DNA of 38,353 nucleotides from an uncultured Gammaproteobacteria bacterium. Lineage in GTDB: Bacteria; Pseudomonadota; Gammaproteobacteria; Pseudomonadales; Azotimanducaceae. Each line of letters starts with the position of its first letter. Position 1 is the stretch's first letter. The notes beneath the pieces were generated by a model. It saw only the letters and a program-made list of their open reading frames with translations, did not search any database and was not told the DNA's origin. Shown here one piece after another: positions 18,417 to 27,063 of the stretch. Made by a program: the position numbers and the translations under genes. Where the stretch lies: contig CAJXBG010000028.1 of the NCBI GenBank assembly GCA_913050215.1, forward strand, positions 1 through 38,353, given 5' to 3'.

Positions 18417-19883
18417 TTATGTGTAGCTCTTTGCTTCAAGAATTTCCGCTGCAACACTTCTGCCAGTTGCTTTTAGTCGCTCCAGATACTTCGGTAACTG
18501 TCCGCGTACATGAAATGGACCGCCTTCAATCACAACATTTCTTAGAGGGTCGCGACCTCTAGCTGCTCGGGGGAGATTGTCAGCAAGCCAGTGACCGAGT
18601 AGTGCTTGCCCTTCATTCATAGTGGATTGATCTTCCTGTGCGATATTCCTTGTTTCGTGCGGATCATTCGCCAAGTCGAATAACATGACATCATCAAACA
18701 GGTGGTACCCATCGTGCATCGTGTCGATAAGCAAGTGGTCTCCCCAACGCACGCCTCGTTGGCAGGTCCAGGCTCCCTGCGAAACGATAAGGTGCGACCT
18801 GCCTTCGTCGTCACCTCTCTGTAGATGTTCAGCGAAACTCTTTCCATCCCACGAGGCCGGGACTTCTATGCCCAACATTTCAAGGATTGTCGCGGTGATA
18901 TCGATTTGATAATGCATTGCTTCGAATTTTTTGCCTTGGTTTTTTTCTGTGCCAGGCCACTTTAAGATCATGGGTATATGACTGGTAAACTGGTCTGCTG
19001 TTTGGTGGTCACCATAAACATTGAGTTCTCCCAACGTTTCACCGTGGTCTGATGAAATCATGATTGCGACATCATCATCGATATCAAGTTCAGCTAACAA
19101 GTTCATGATCTGACCCACATATTTGTCTGCGTAAAGCACGCCGGTGTCGTAACCATCAAACATCTCCCGTACAGCATGCATATCGCCGATTTGCTGAGGT
19201 TGACGAGGGAAGTACTTCTTTGCTTTCTCGTTGGGTGAAAAGCCACTGCACTCCTGAGCAGAGTGTGGACCGCATTGTTGCCAATGTTGGTGTCGAACCT
19301 CCTCCGTCAGCCATTCAGGTAGCGGCTGATCTGCGAAAGGGTCACCGAAGCTCGCGGGTGCGCGATAGGGTGTGTGAGGATCCCAAAGGTGAACGTGAAG
19401 AAACCAGTTATCCTCTTGACCTTTTCGGGTCAGCCAATCGCTTGCAAGTGCATAGACCTGATCGGCTGTTTCAAGGCCAAAGCTGCCTGGTACACGCTGA
19501 GCTTCATCAAAACCTGCGTACCAGTGAAATGCAGAGTGTCGCTGAGCAAAGGATGAAATAGAAGCGGTGAGCAGCCCAGCTTTCTTCAACATAGAGGGGA
19601 AGCTGGTCAAGTGTAGCTGCGACCAAAACTTTCTATCGATACCTCCAAGTACCGGGTCTGCATCTGTGCCGCCGTGATTGACCACGCCGTTATGGATGCC
19701 AAATTGGCCCGTGAGTAGTGCAGAGCGACTCGGTAAGCAGGGCGTATCGGAAGCGTAAACATTGTTAAATTGCATTGCCTTGGCGGCGATGGCATCAATG
19801 TTGGGAGACGTATTGCGATGATATCCATAGCAACCTAGGTGATCTGCGCGTTGGGTGTCAATATCAATATAAAGGAATCTCAT
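18417..19883 (-). CDS. sulfatase (Cys-type, formylglycine-dependent)
   Basis: Sulfate-ester hydrolase of 488 residues. The activation motif is CLPSRSALLTG with Cys49, which must be converted to formylglycine by a maturase not present in the window. Metal ligands include the Asp pair near the N-terminus (DIDTQRADHLG), SSDHGE near 280 and the DPHTPY segment. No signal peptide is visible (MRFLYIDIDT leads straight into the fold), so a cytoplasmic location is predicted and sulfated substrates would need import. It follows the HMG-CoA lyase-like gene by 44 bp on the same strand. AAGG about 9 bases before the ATG is a plausible ribosome binding site. Substrate unknown. Confidence 0.92.
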   Translation of the reverse strand: MRFLYIDIDTQRADHLGCYGYHRNTSPNIDAIAAKAMQFNNVYASDTPCLPSRSALLTGQFGIHNGVVNHGGTDADPVLGGIDRKFWSQLHLTSFPSMLKKAGLLTASISSFAQRHSAFHWYAGFDEAQRVPGSFGLETADQVYALASDWLTRKGQEDNWFLHVHLWDPHTPYRAPASFGDPFADQPLPEWLTEEVRHQHWQQCGPHSAQECSGFSPNEKAKKYFPRQPQQIGDMHAVREMFDGYDTGVLYADKYVGQIMNLLAELDIDDDVAIMISSDHGETLGELNVYGDHQTADQFTSHIPMILKWPGTEKNQGKKFEAMHYQIDITATILEMLGIEVPASWDGKSFAEHLQRGDDEGRSHLIVSQGAWTCQRGVRWGDHLLIDTMHDGYHLFDDVMLFDLANDPHETRNIAQEDQSTMNEGQALLGHWLADNLPRAARGRDPLRNVVIEGGPFHVRGQLPKYLERLKATGRSVAAEILEAKSYT

Positions 19884-19927
19884 TTTGGTCAGCCTTTTGT
19901 GACTAAAAATGGTGAATAGAAGTACGT

Positions 19928-21028
19928 TTATTTTAGTTTGCTGTCGCGGGTCATCGCGTCACCGTCGCGCCATGGGGAGATTTGTCCTTCATAAACCTCG
20001 GGGCCATCCTGAAAATGCGCGGCTTCGGCAAAACTTTCTACGAACGGCATGTCAGCGGGGTACAAATTGTTTTTATTTGGCAGAGGACCCGCTTTAGAGA
20101 CATGCCCCCATAGTGAGTGTCCTACAACTTCCTCGGCGATGCGCGCGGCAGTAATCACTTTGTCGAGATCAAAACCTGTTTCGATACCCATCTCATGACA
20201 CAGGTTCACGAAGTCTTCTGTGGGGACGTGACCTGCAGCGCGCCCATTGCCGCAGTAAGGACAACCACCCATGCCACCAAGGGAAGTATCAAAATCAGTC
20301 GCGCCTAATAACAGTGCTTCGTAAAAGCTGGCGATTGTCACGCCCCGGGTATTATGCAAATGCATATGATAGGTTTCGATTTCTGGGTACTTGTCTCTGA
20401 TCGATGAAATCATTGCCCGAACAGTGTGTGGCATATTCCAGCCCATAGCATCTAGGAAGGTCACACGGTTAACTTTAATGCCTACCGCGTGCCACTTTGA
20501 AACCATCAGGTCGAGCAGTTCCATGGCTTGTGCGAGCGTAAAAGCGCCCTCAAAATTCGATCCAAAAGGGTTGCCTAGCGCCACCGAAGCATGTTCCACG
20601 TTTGCCTTTGATGCATTAGCAACTGAGTCATCCAGCGCCTGAATCATTTCTGCCTGGGTTCGATTGTAGTTGCGCCGGGCAAAGGTGTCACACAGCTCGA
20701 CGTGGGAACCAAAGGTCCTCTGGCGAACATCTATCTTAGGATAGTAAGCATCGGCGCGATCGTAGCCGCGTTTGTTGAACACCGCCGCGGTATAGGTAAT
20801 ACCCGGCTTCGGTTGAAAGGCTTCGACGATTTCATCAATATTCGCCATTGATGGCGTCCATTTGGGGTGCGCAAATGAGCCGACGGTGACGCGCTTGGCG
20901 CCCATCTCGCCGATAGCATCAAGCAGCCTTAATTTTTCGCTGACGGGGATGTCAGGGCTCTCAATTTGTAGTCCTTCTCGCATGGTGTCATCAAAAATAT
21001 TGACTGATTTTGGAATAAGGTCTGACAT
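19928..21028 (-). CDS. hydroxymethylglutaryl-CoA lyase-like enzyme (HMGL/DRE-TIM metallolyase family)
   Basis: Carbon-carbon lyase of 366 residues. Catalytic features: DDTMREG at residues 13-19 (metal Asp and the DRE-TIM Arg), H-M-H near 222-225 in YHMHLHNTRG, and GGCPYCGNGRAAGHVPTED near 253-270, which closely follows the HMG-CoA lyase loop with its active-site Cys. The start at 21028 is fixed by GGAG 7 bases upstream; a longer frame to 21166 reaches into the divergent promoter region and is rejected. It could cleave HMG-CoA or a related 3-hydroxy-3-methylacyl-CoA, which would fit the divergent acyl-CoA dehydrogenase and breakdown of a branched substrate. It forms a two-gene operon with the sulfatase. 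Confidence 0.88.
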   Translation of the reverse strand: MSDLIPKSVNIFDDTMREGLQIESPDIPVSEKLRLLDAIGEMGAKRVTVGSFAHPKWTPSMANIDEIVEAFQPKPGITYTAAVFNKRGYDRADAYYPKIDVRQRTFGSHVELCDTFARRNYNRTQAEMIQALDDSVANASKANVEHASVALGNPFGSNFEGAFTLAQAMELLDLMVSKWHAVGIKVNRVTFLDAMGWNMPHTVRAMISSIRDKYPEIETYHMHLHNTRGVTIASFYEALLLGATDFDTSLGGMGGCPYCGNGRAAGHVPTEDFVNLCHEMGIETGFDLDKVITAARIAEEVVGHSLWGHVSKAGPLPNKNNLYPADMPFVESFAEAAHFQDGPEVYEGQISPWRDGDAMTRDSKLK

Positions 21029-21195
21029 ATGGACTCCGGTTAAGCTGCTCGAGATTGCGAAATAGTTTATTCCTGAAGACTGAGTCTGGCATGCTGTTTG
21101 TCTGAACTGCAAGCACTGTGGGGCTTGTCTTCGTCGATTCATGGGCAGACAATCAAGGCTTGGCATTGCTTATTCTAACCAGAAGGGAGAGCTAT

Positions 21196-22494
21196 ATGAG
21201 TTGGGGATTTGATACAGACTTAGAATATCAGGGTGTACTCGATTGGGCTGATGACTTTGTGAAGAAGAAGGTTGAGCCTTTGGATCATGTGCTAGGGGCG
21301 ACGAAAGAATATGATGATCCAGACTTTATCCGGTTGGTTCGTCCGTTGCAGGCAGAGGTGAAAGAGCGCGGGTTGTGGGCGTGTCATCTCGGCCCCGAAT
21401 TGGGTGGTCTTGGATTCGGCCAGCTGAAATTGGCACTATTAAACGAAATTCTTGGTCGTTCACGTTTTGCCCCTGTGATTTTTGGATGTCAGGCGCCTGA
21501 TACTGGAAATGCAGAGATTTTGGCTCACTATGGAACTGAAGAACTTAAAGATAAATACCTGAAACCTCTGCTCGAAGGTGAAATATCCTCAAGCTACTCC
21601 ATGACCGAGCCGCAGGGGGGATCGGACCCAACGTCTTTTCGATGTACCGCAGTAGAAGATGGTGACGATTTTGTCATTAATGGCGAAAAGTGGTTTTCAT
21701 CCAGCGCCCGCTACGCCAGTTTTCTGGTCGTCATGACAGTGACTGATCCTGATGCCCCAAAACACTCAAGTATGACGATGTTTGTTGTGCCGACTGACAC
21801 GCCAGGTGTAGAGATTGTTCGCAACGTCGGTGTGGGTGACGAAGCACCTGGTGAGGGATCTCATGCCTATATTCGATACACCGATTGTCGCATACCAAGG
21901 TCAAATATGATTGGCATGCGCGGTCAGGCGTTTGCTGTCGCGCAAACCAGATTAGGCGGAGGTCGAATTCATCATGCAATGCGCACAATGGGTCAGATCA
22001 AAAAAGCCTTTGACATGATGTGTGAGCGAGCATTATCGCGTACGACCAAAGGTGAATTACTTGCAGATAAACAGATGGTGCAGGATAAGATTGCCGACTC
22101 CTGGATTGAAATGGAGCAGTTTCGTCTGCTGGTTTTGCGTACCGCGTGGCGTATTGATCAATACAATGATTATATGAAAGTAAGAAAGGATATCGCTGCG
22201 ATCAAGGCGTTAATGCCTAAAGTCTATCACGATATTGTTTCTCGCAGTTTGCAGATACATGGATCTCTGGGTGTCTCTAACGAGCTACCCCTGACCGGCA
22301 TGCTGATCGGCTCTTATGTCATGGGTATTGCTGACGGACCCACTGAGGTTCATAAAGTGACTGTGGCCCGGCAAGTATTGCGAGACTATGAAGGCTCGGA
22401 AGATTTGTTCCCTCACTATAGTTTGCCGAATCTGCAGGCTGATGCACTTGCGCAATTCGGTGATCAGATAGAAAGAGAAGTTGAAAGCTGGTAG
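21196..22494 (+). CDS. acyl-CoA dehydrogenase family protein
   Basis: FAD-dependent alpha,beta-dehydrogenase of 432 residues. The middle domain carries YSMTEPQGGSDPTS (about 135-148) and FVINGEKWFSSSARYA (about 160-175), the usual flavin and substrate-binding strands; the C-terminal helical domain has LQIHGSLGVSNELPL and GIADGPTEVHKVTVAR. The start at 21196 (MSWGFDTDLEYQG) is chosen because AAGGGAG precedes it by 6 bases; an in-frame ATG at 21118 has no such site. It is divergent from the HMG-CoA lyase-like gene with 167 bp between them and upstream of the SDR gene. The acyl substrate cannot be read; divergent members of this group often act on branched or cyclic CoA esters. Confidence 0.92.
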   Translation: MSWGFDTDLEYQGVLDWADDFVKKKVEPLDHVLGATKEYDDPDFIRLVRPLQAEVKERGLWACHLGPELGGLGFGQLKLALLNEILGRSRFAPVIFGCQAPDTGNAEILAHYGTEELKDKYLKPLLEGEISSSYSMTEPQGGSDPTSFRCTAVEDGDDFVINGEKWFSSSARYASFLVVMTVTDPDAPKHSSMTMFVVPTDTPGVEIVRNVGVGDEAPGEGSHAYIRYTDCRIPRSNMIGMRGQAFAVAQTRLGGGRIHHAMRTMGQIKKAFDMMCERALSRTTKGELLADKQMVQDKIADSWIEMEQFRLLVLRTAWRIDQYNDYMKVRKDIAAIKALMPKVYHDIVSRSLQIHGSLGVSNELPLTGMLIGSYVMGIADGPTEVHKVTVARQVLRDYEGSEDLFPHYSLPNLQADALAQFGDQIEREVESW

Positions 22495-22522
22495 TTCCTG
22501 AAGCCCCCTGGTGTGTCATCAG

Positions 22523-22557
22523 CTCAATCGTTCCCGCTTTTAACGGGGATGATTGAG
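22523..22557. terminator. strong hairpin after the acyl-CoA dehydrogenase gene
   Basis: Inverted repeat CTCAATC (22523-22529) and GATTGAG (22551-22557), with an inner TCCCG/CGGGGA pairing around a TTTTAA loop. It begins 28 bp after the dehydrogenase stop. There is no T-run, so it may be a processing or stabilising stem rather than an intrinsic terminator. Confidence 0.45.
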
Positions 22558-22769
22558 ATGGACACATTTTTCAACGATGAGCGTCAATTGCTCGGCTGTC
22601 ACAACCGATAGCCAAACCTCACTCCTTATTTGATATTTCAGCGAACGACCATGCGTGTGTGCCAATTTTCCGGGCACGCACTAACCCAGCGTCGTATTGT
22701 TATGCAGGTATCGCTAGGGCTTGTTAGGATAGGGCCACAATATTTCAAGTGTTTTTCGCAGGGGCAAAA

Positions 22770-23552
22770 ATGTCAAAAAGAGTAGAGGGTAAAGTCGCGT
22801 TGGTTACCGGTGGTGCCTCAGGCATAGGTCGTGGATGTGCTGAACGTCTGGCTGAGGAGGGTGCCATTGTTGTGATCACAGATGTACAGGAAGATATGGG
22901 AGAAGAAACCGCCTCGGCGATCAACAGTGCCGGCGGGCAAGCTGAATTTTTGTTGCACGATGTTACCGATGAACTTCAGTGGCAACACGTGATTGAAGTG
23001 ACAAAAGCGCGACATGGTCGACTGGATATTCTGTTGAACAATGCGGGTATCGCGATTGGTGGCAGTATTGTCGAGATGCCTTTGGCAGATTGGCAAAAAC
23101 AACAGGCCATTAATCTTGATGGCGTTTTTCTTGGAGTGAAACATTCTATCCCTCTTATGCGAGACACGGGCGGCGGATCGATCATTAATATGTCATCGGT
23201 CGCGGGTCTTAAAGGTGCAGCAAGTCTCGCTGCCTATAACGCAACCAAAGGTGGCGTGCGGCTATTTACCAAAGGCGTCGCGCTCGAATGCGGTCAGAAT
23301 CGTTGGAACATCCGGGTAAACTCGGTTCACCCTGGCATCATCAACACACCTATCTGGACAAAGGTGAATTCAGAATTCCTGCCTGAGGGAGAGAATGCAG
23401 TTGACGTTGATGGGATGGCGGAAACAAGCGTACCCACCGGTGTGCTTGGGCAACCACTGGACATTGCGAATGGCGTACTGTTTCTCGCGAGTGATGAGTC
23501 GCAATACATTACAGGCACAGAACTTGTCATCGATGCAGGGTTATCGGCTTAA
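22770..23552 (+). CDS. short-chain dehydrogenase/reductase (SDR), classical
   Basis: NAD(P)-dependent oxidoreductase of 260 residues. Cofactor motif TGGASGIG at residues 13-20, NNAG near 90, catalytic Ser in INMSSVAG near 141 and Tyr/Lys in YNATKGG near 155-159; an Asp in ITDV at the end of strand 2 points to NAD rather than NADP. The start at 22770 is chosen for AGGGG 5 bases upstream; the frame also contains an ATG at 22749 without such a site. It ends 22 bp from the convergent Baeyer-Villiger monooxygenase gene. A secondary alcohol to ketone step ahead of that monooxygenase is a plausible role, inferred from position only. Confidence 0.93.
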   Translation: MSKRVEGKVALVTGGASGIGRGCAERLAEEGAIVVITDVQEDMGEETASAINSAGGQAEFLLHDVTDELQWQHVIEVTKARHGRLDILLNNAGIAIGGSIVEMPLADWQKQQAINLDGVFLGVKHSIPLMRDTGGGSIINMSSVAGLKGAASLAAYNATKGGVRLFTKGVALECGQNRWNIRVNSVHPGIINTPIWTKVNSEFLPEGENAVDVDGMAETSVPTGVLGQPLDIANGVLFLASDESQYITGTELVIDAGLSA

Positions 23553-23574
23553 TTCATCAATCGCTGATGAAGCG

Positions 23575-25431
23575 TTACTCTAGTTTGGAAAACTCATAAG
23601 GATCTAGTGTTTCCTGAGCCTGTACGCGGAACTTGTGCCACCGGCCTCCGCCGTAGTAGGCGAGGCTGCCAGGTTCTGCCTCACCATCCCCATTGTAATA
23701 TGACACACAGTCACGAAGCGGTGCTGTGTTGATGTCTGCTATTTTACAGTGCTCCGTGTATGCTGCCTCTGGCGCCGGCTTTACATCAACGACATCGTAA
23801 GCGTTTTCGCGCATTGTGGTCAGCATCCAGGCGATATAGTCAGCGTGTTCCTCTATCGCATTGGTGAAGTTGAAACTGCCGCCACCGCCCTGAGGTCCGG
23901 AAACGATAAACAGGTTAGGAAAGCCATTGCTATGCAGCCCGAGGAACGTGCTTGTCCCTTCATTCTCCCATTTGTCTTTCAGTGATCTGCCGTTGACACC
24001 GCGAATCATGTTGAATGTAGATGTCGCCATCCAGCGAAACCCAGTTGCGTAGATCAGCACGTCGAGGGGATATTCTTTACCGTCATGAACGACGCCACTT
24101 TCGTTGATCTCCGAGACACCTCTTGGGGCTGTGTCGACAAGGGTCACGTGGGGTTTGTTGAATGTGGTCAGGTATTCATCGTGAAAAGTGGGACGCTTGC
24201 AGCCATAAGGATAGAAGGGCTTCAACGCTTCAGCGGTTGCAGGATCTTCGACCATTGCATCAACCCTGTTGCGAATCTGCTCCATGATTCGGAAGTTGGA
24301 ATTAAGCTGCTTCTGAACGGCTTCCTCGATACTGAGTTTCTTTTTGTGATGTTTGTTTTCCTTGAAAGAGTCTACCTTGCCAGCCAGATAGTCGTCGTTC
24401 GCTTTCATTGCCGTGCGGCCCGCCGAGATTTTGGCAAATCGCGCTCTTCTGGCTTTTGCCCAGCCTGGCTCATGCTTCCAGGTTTCGATTTCTTCTTGCG
24501 TCGTTGCCCGCTGATCACGGACGTCAATTGAGGAAGGTGTGCGTTGAAATACAAAGAGTTCGTTAACAATTTTTGACAGTTCCGGTACGGTTTGTACCGC
24601 TGTTGCGCCGGTGCCGATAATGCCAACTCTTTTTCCTTTCAGGTCTACTCTATAGTCCCAACGAGACGTATGGAACGCTTCTCCCTGGAAAGTCTCCATG
24701 CCCTTGATTCGAGCCAGTTTCGGGGTTGTGAGTATGCCGTTGGCAAGAATGACATAACGGGCTTTCATTTCGTCGCCGCGATCTGTTGTTACGGTCCATC
24801 GTCCAGTTGCTGCGTCCCAATCGGTTCGTTCAACCGTCGTATGAAATAGACAGTGATCGTAGAAACCAAATTTCTCTGCCACCTTTTGGCAGTACTCCAT
24901 AATTTCGAAGCCGGAAGCAAATTTCATGGTGGGGATATATCCCATTTCCTCAAGCAGAGGCAAATAGCTGTAGGCCTCTACATCGCAGGCGATACCGGGG
25001 TATCGGTTCCAGTACCAGGTGCCGCCAACATCGCCGCCTTTTTCGCAGAAGCGCACATCTTTGAAGCCCGCTTTCTGAAGTTTGTGCCAAAGTAACAAGC
25101 CTGCAAACCCCGCGCCGACAACCAATATTTCGCATTCATCATTGAGAGACTCTCTCGCGACAGGCGCTTCGGAGTAAACATCCTCCAGATATTTGCTGAA
25201 TTCTCCCTCCATGGACATGTAATCGGCTGCACCCATGCGTGCTTCTTTAAATTCTCGATATCTTGCCTGTTCTTCTGCATTGAAAATTGCACCGGCCGGG
25301 GCAGGTGGCAGCGTTTTGAGCGCTTCGTCTTCAATAATGGCGTAACCGGTGCCGGTGATCTTCTCACTTGCTTTTGCCGCGCGAGTATTAAAAATCTTCA
25401 GTCCGGTTTTTGTATCTACTGAAACTGCCAT
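23575..25431 (-). CDS. flavin-dependent Baeyer-Villiger-type monooxygenase
   Basis: FAD- and NADPH-dependent monooxygenase of 618 residues that would insert oxygen next to a ketone. An N-terminal extension of about 100 residues precedes the FAD fold VVGAGFAGLL (about 103-112) with the GGTWYWNRYPG segment. The Baeyer-Villiger fingerprint F-x-G-x3-H-x3-W is present as FQGEAFHTSRW near 247, though the usual Pro or Asp after it is Asp (DY). The NADPH fold GIIGTGATAVQ follows near 270, then RTPSS. The C-terminal domain includes ATGFRW. The N-terminal extension is typical of the group acting on cyclic or steroid-like ketones. Divergent from the selenoprotein genes across a 202-bp region with a perfect palindrome. 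Confidence 0.92.
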   Translation of the reverse strand: MAVSVDTKTGLKIFNTRAAKASEKITGTGYAIIEDEALKTLPPAPAGAIFNAEEQARYREFKEARMGAADYMSMEGEFSKYLEDVYSEAPVARESLNDECEILVVGAGFAGLLLWHKLQKAGFKDVRFCEKGGDVGGTWYWNRYPGIACDVEAYSYLPLLEEMGYIPTMKFASGFEIMEYCQKVAEKFGFYDHCLFHTTVERTDWDAATGRWTVTTDRGDEMKARYVILANGILTTPKLARIKGMETFQGEAFHTSRWDYRVDLKGKRVGIIGTGATAVQTVPELSKIVNELFVFQRTPSSIDVRDQRATTQEEIETWKHEPGWAKARRARFAKISAGRTAMKANDDYLAGKVDSFKENKHHKKKLSIEEAVQKQLNSNFRIMEQIRNRVDAMVEDPATAEALKPFYPYGCKRPTFHDEYLTTFNKPHVTLVDTAPRGVSEINESGVVHDGKEYPLDVLIYATGFRWMATSTFNMIRGVNGRSLKDKWENEGTSTFLGLHSNGFPNLFIVSGPQGGGGSFNFTNAIEEHADYIAWMLTTMRENAYDVVDVKPAPEAAYTEHCKIADINTAPLRDCVSYYNGDGEAEPGSLAYYGGGRWHKFRVQAQETLDPYEFSKLE

Positions 25432-25479
25432 GTTTTTCTCAAAGTCCTTTGGTTTTGATTCATCAATAAATAAAACAGC

Positions 25480-25499
25480 AATTGACCCTCAGGTCAATT
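25480..25499. promoter_or_regulatory. perfect palindrome in the divergent promoter region (candidate operator)
   Basis: AATTGACC-CTCA-GGTCAATT, 8-bp perfect arms with a 4-base centre. It lies 49 bp before the monooxygenase start and about 135 bp before the AhpD-like gene. The architecture suits a dimeric TetR, GntR or similar regulator; which one is unknown. Confidence 0.55.
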
Positions 25500-25633
25500 C
25501 AAGATCGTTAATAATTACCTGATCAAAAACATCTTTCGGCTGGGCTTGGAAGTGCGATAAAGAAGCTGTCGCTAGCGCTTGTGATTTACTCCGTTGAGTC
25601 AGTAGACTGTTGTCAAATCATGAGGGGGCAGAG

Positions 25634-26755
25634 ATGAGTTATTTTAAATATGAAAATTCACCCTATGTTATACGGTCTGATATTGCCGAAGCCCATGCGA
25701 GGTTCTGGGAGAATCTTGCATCCCCGGGGAACTGGTGGACAGGGGCAGAACGTGTGGCCATCGCGCAGGAAGTAAGAAACGCGCTTTCATGCGAATTCTG
25801 CGCAAGCAGAAAGGAGGCATTGTCACCTTATAATTTTGCGGGTAAGCATCAGCATGATGAGGGACTAGACGAGGTTGCCATCGATGCCGTCCACCGAGTG
25901 ATTACAGATCAGACACGAATTACAAAATCCTGGGTAGAAGACAATGCAGTGAAGGGTCTCTCGAAGGGCGCTTACGTGGAGTTAGCGGGTTTGGCGGTTG
26001 CCGTGTTGAGCGTTGATGAGTTTCATCGCGCAATAGGCGTTGCATTGGAGGTGTTACCTGATGCGCTGCCCGGAGCACCTGATGGATATATGCCGGCGCT
26101 TGCCTCGGAAGGAACAGGCTATGTCCCCATGCTGCCGAATGACGGCGCAATAGGTAAAGAAGCCGATTTGTGGGGCGATAGAGGTGCGAATGTATTGCGA
26201 GCCTTCTCTGCGGTACCTAATGCCGTGCGTGATTGGATGATGATTTCAAGCGCCCAGTACCTCTCCCTCGAGGGTATGGCTAACTTCGATTCCCCGGAAA
26301 ACCGCAGTATTAATCGCATGCAAATTGAACTGGTTGCCGGTCGAGTTTCAGCGGTTAACGAGTGTTTCTACTGAACCAACGCACATGCAACGATGCTCCG
26401 TGTGAGCGCGCAGGTGACCGAGACAGAGATAGATTTGCAGGGTGTTAACGGTGATGCAAAGGCGGCAGAAACCGGCGTTCAATACGGGGCTGAGTTAATG
26501 CAGTTTGCCGAGACTTTTGCGCGCAGAGACGATGAGGCGCTGACGACAGCAAGGAATTCGCTTTTGTCTGTCGCCGGTGAGGCCGTATTGGTGGATGCAG
26601 CTGGCGTCGCCGCAAATTTTCAGCGAATGGTCCGAATTGCAGACTCGATGGGCATACCAGTCGACGATATGGCTTCAGAATTGAGTCAGTCGATACGCAC
26701 TGAGTTGGAGCTGACACGATTTGAAGGAGCCAGAAACAGCCGCAGTGCTGGCTAG
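25634..26755 (+). CDS. AhpD/carboxymuconolactone-decarboxylase-like selenoprotein (TGA at 26372-26374 read as selenocysteine)
   Basis: Predicted redox enzyme of 373 residues built from two AhpD-like halves. The first has CEFC (Cys53, Cys56) after a RVAIAQEVRNALS helix. The second has RMQIELVAGRVSAVNECFY, then an in-frame TGA at codon 247, then TNAHATML. With Sec at 247 the centre reads C-F-Y-U-T-N-A-H, which superposes on the AhpD motif C-x-x-C-x-x-x-H (attacking Cys and its His four residues later). The frame remains open for 126 more codons after the TGA, and that part contains the normal family tail (LVDAAGVAANFQRMVRIADSMGIP). A SECIS-like hairpin starts 6 bases after the TGA. The start at 25634 is set by GAGGGGG 6 bases upstream. 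Conventional calling gives two fragments (ending 26374 and starting 26393). Peroxide or thiol chemistry is expected; the substrate is unknown. Confidence 0.85.
26380..26404 (+). promoter_or_regulatory. putative bacterial SECIS element of the AhpD-like gene
   Basis: Lower stem CGCAC (26380-26384) pairs with GTGTG (26400-26404, one G-U); upper stem GCA (26387-26389) pairs with TGC (26394-26396); apical loop ACGA (26390-26393) contains a G. The loop lies 16-19 bases after the TGA, within the range known for bacterial SECIS hairpins. It is weaker than the one in the next gene. Confidence 0.6.
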
Positions 26756-27063
26756 TGGAATATACGTTGTCATTTCCCTGATCAGAGCCATATCGCTTTT
26801 CTGAAGCACATCTGGCATCTCTTAAAAGTGTCCCTTTAAATATCACCTTCCTAGGTTGGTGCTATTTGAGAAGCCATAGAACCGATACTTGCCGGTGACC
26901 TGTCATTCAGTTGTATCCGACCAAAAGGTGATAGGCTTATATTTCGTCAGATTTATTGACGTTTTCAGTGTTATAGTCGTTGTTGCTGTTGGTTGGCTTT
27001 CGCGTCTTGAACGGATTGCCTAACAATAAAGAATAAGAAAAAATTAAAACAAAGGGCCGGAGA
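26756..27063. other. 308-bp gap between the two selenoprotein genes
   Basis: AT-rich, no recognisable gene or RNA. It includes a small inverted repeat CGTCA-N7-TGACG at 26945-26961 and an isolated TATAGT at 26972-26977. A promoter for the GrdB-like gene is possible, but no clear -35/-10 pair is seen. The ribosome binding site GGAG lies at 27059-27062. Confidence 0.4.

Noticed and set aside
21029-21166. N-terminal extension of the HMG-CoA lyase-like frame
   Set aside because: Extra residues do not resemble the family, while GGAG sits before the ATG at 21028.
26372-26393. Reading the AhpD-like gene as two separate genes or as a nonsense-mutated pseudogene
   Set aside because: Frame is retained across the TGA, the codon falls on the catalytic Cys column, only one stop is present, and a SECIS-like hairpin follows. 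A second independent case lies 1.2 kb downstream.
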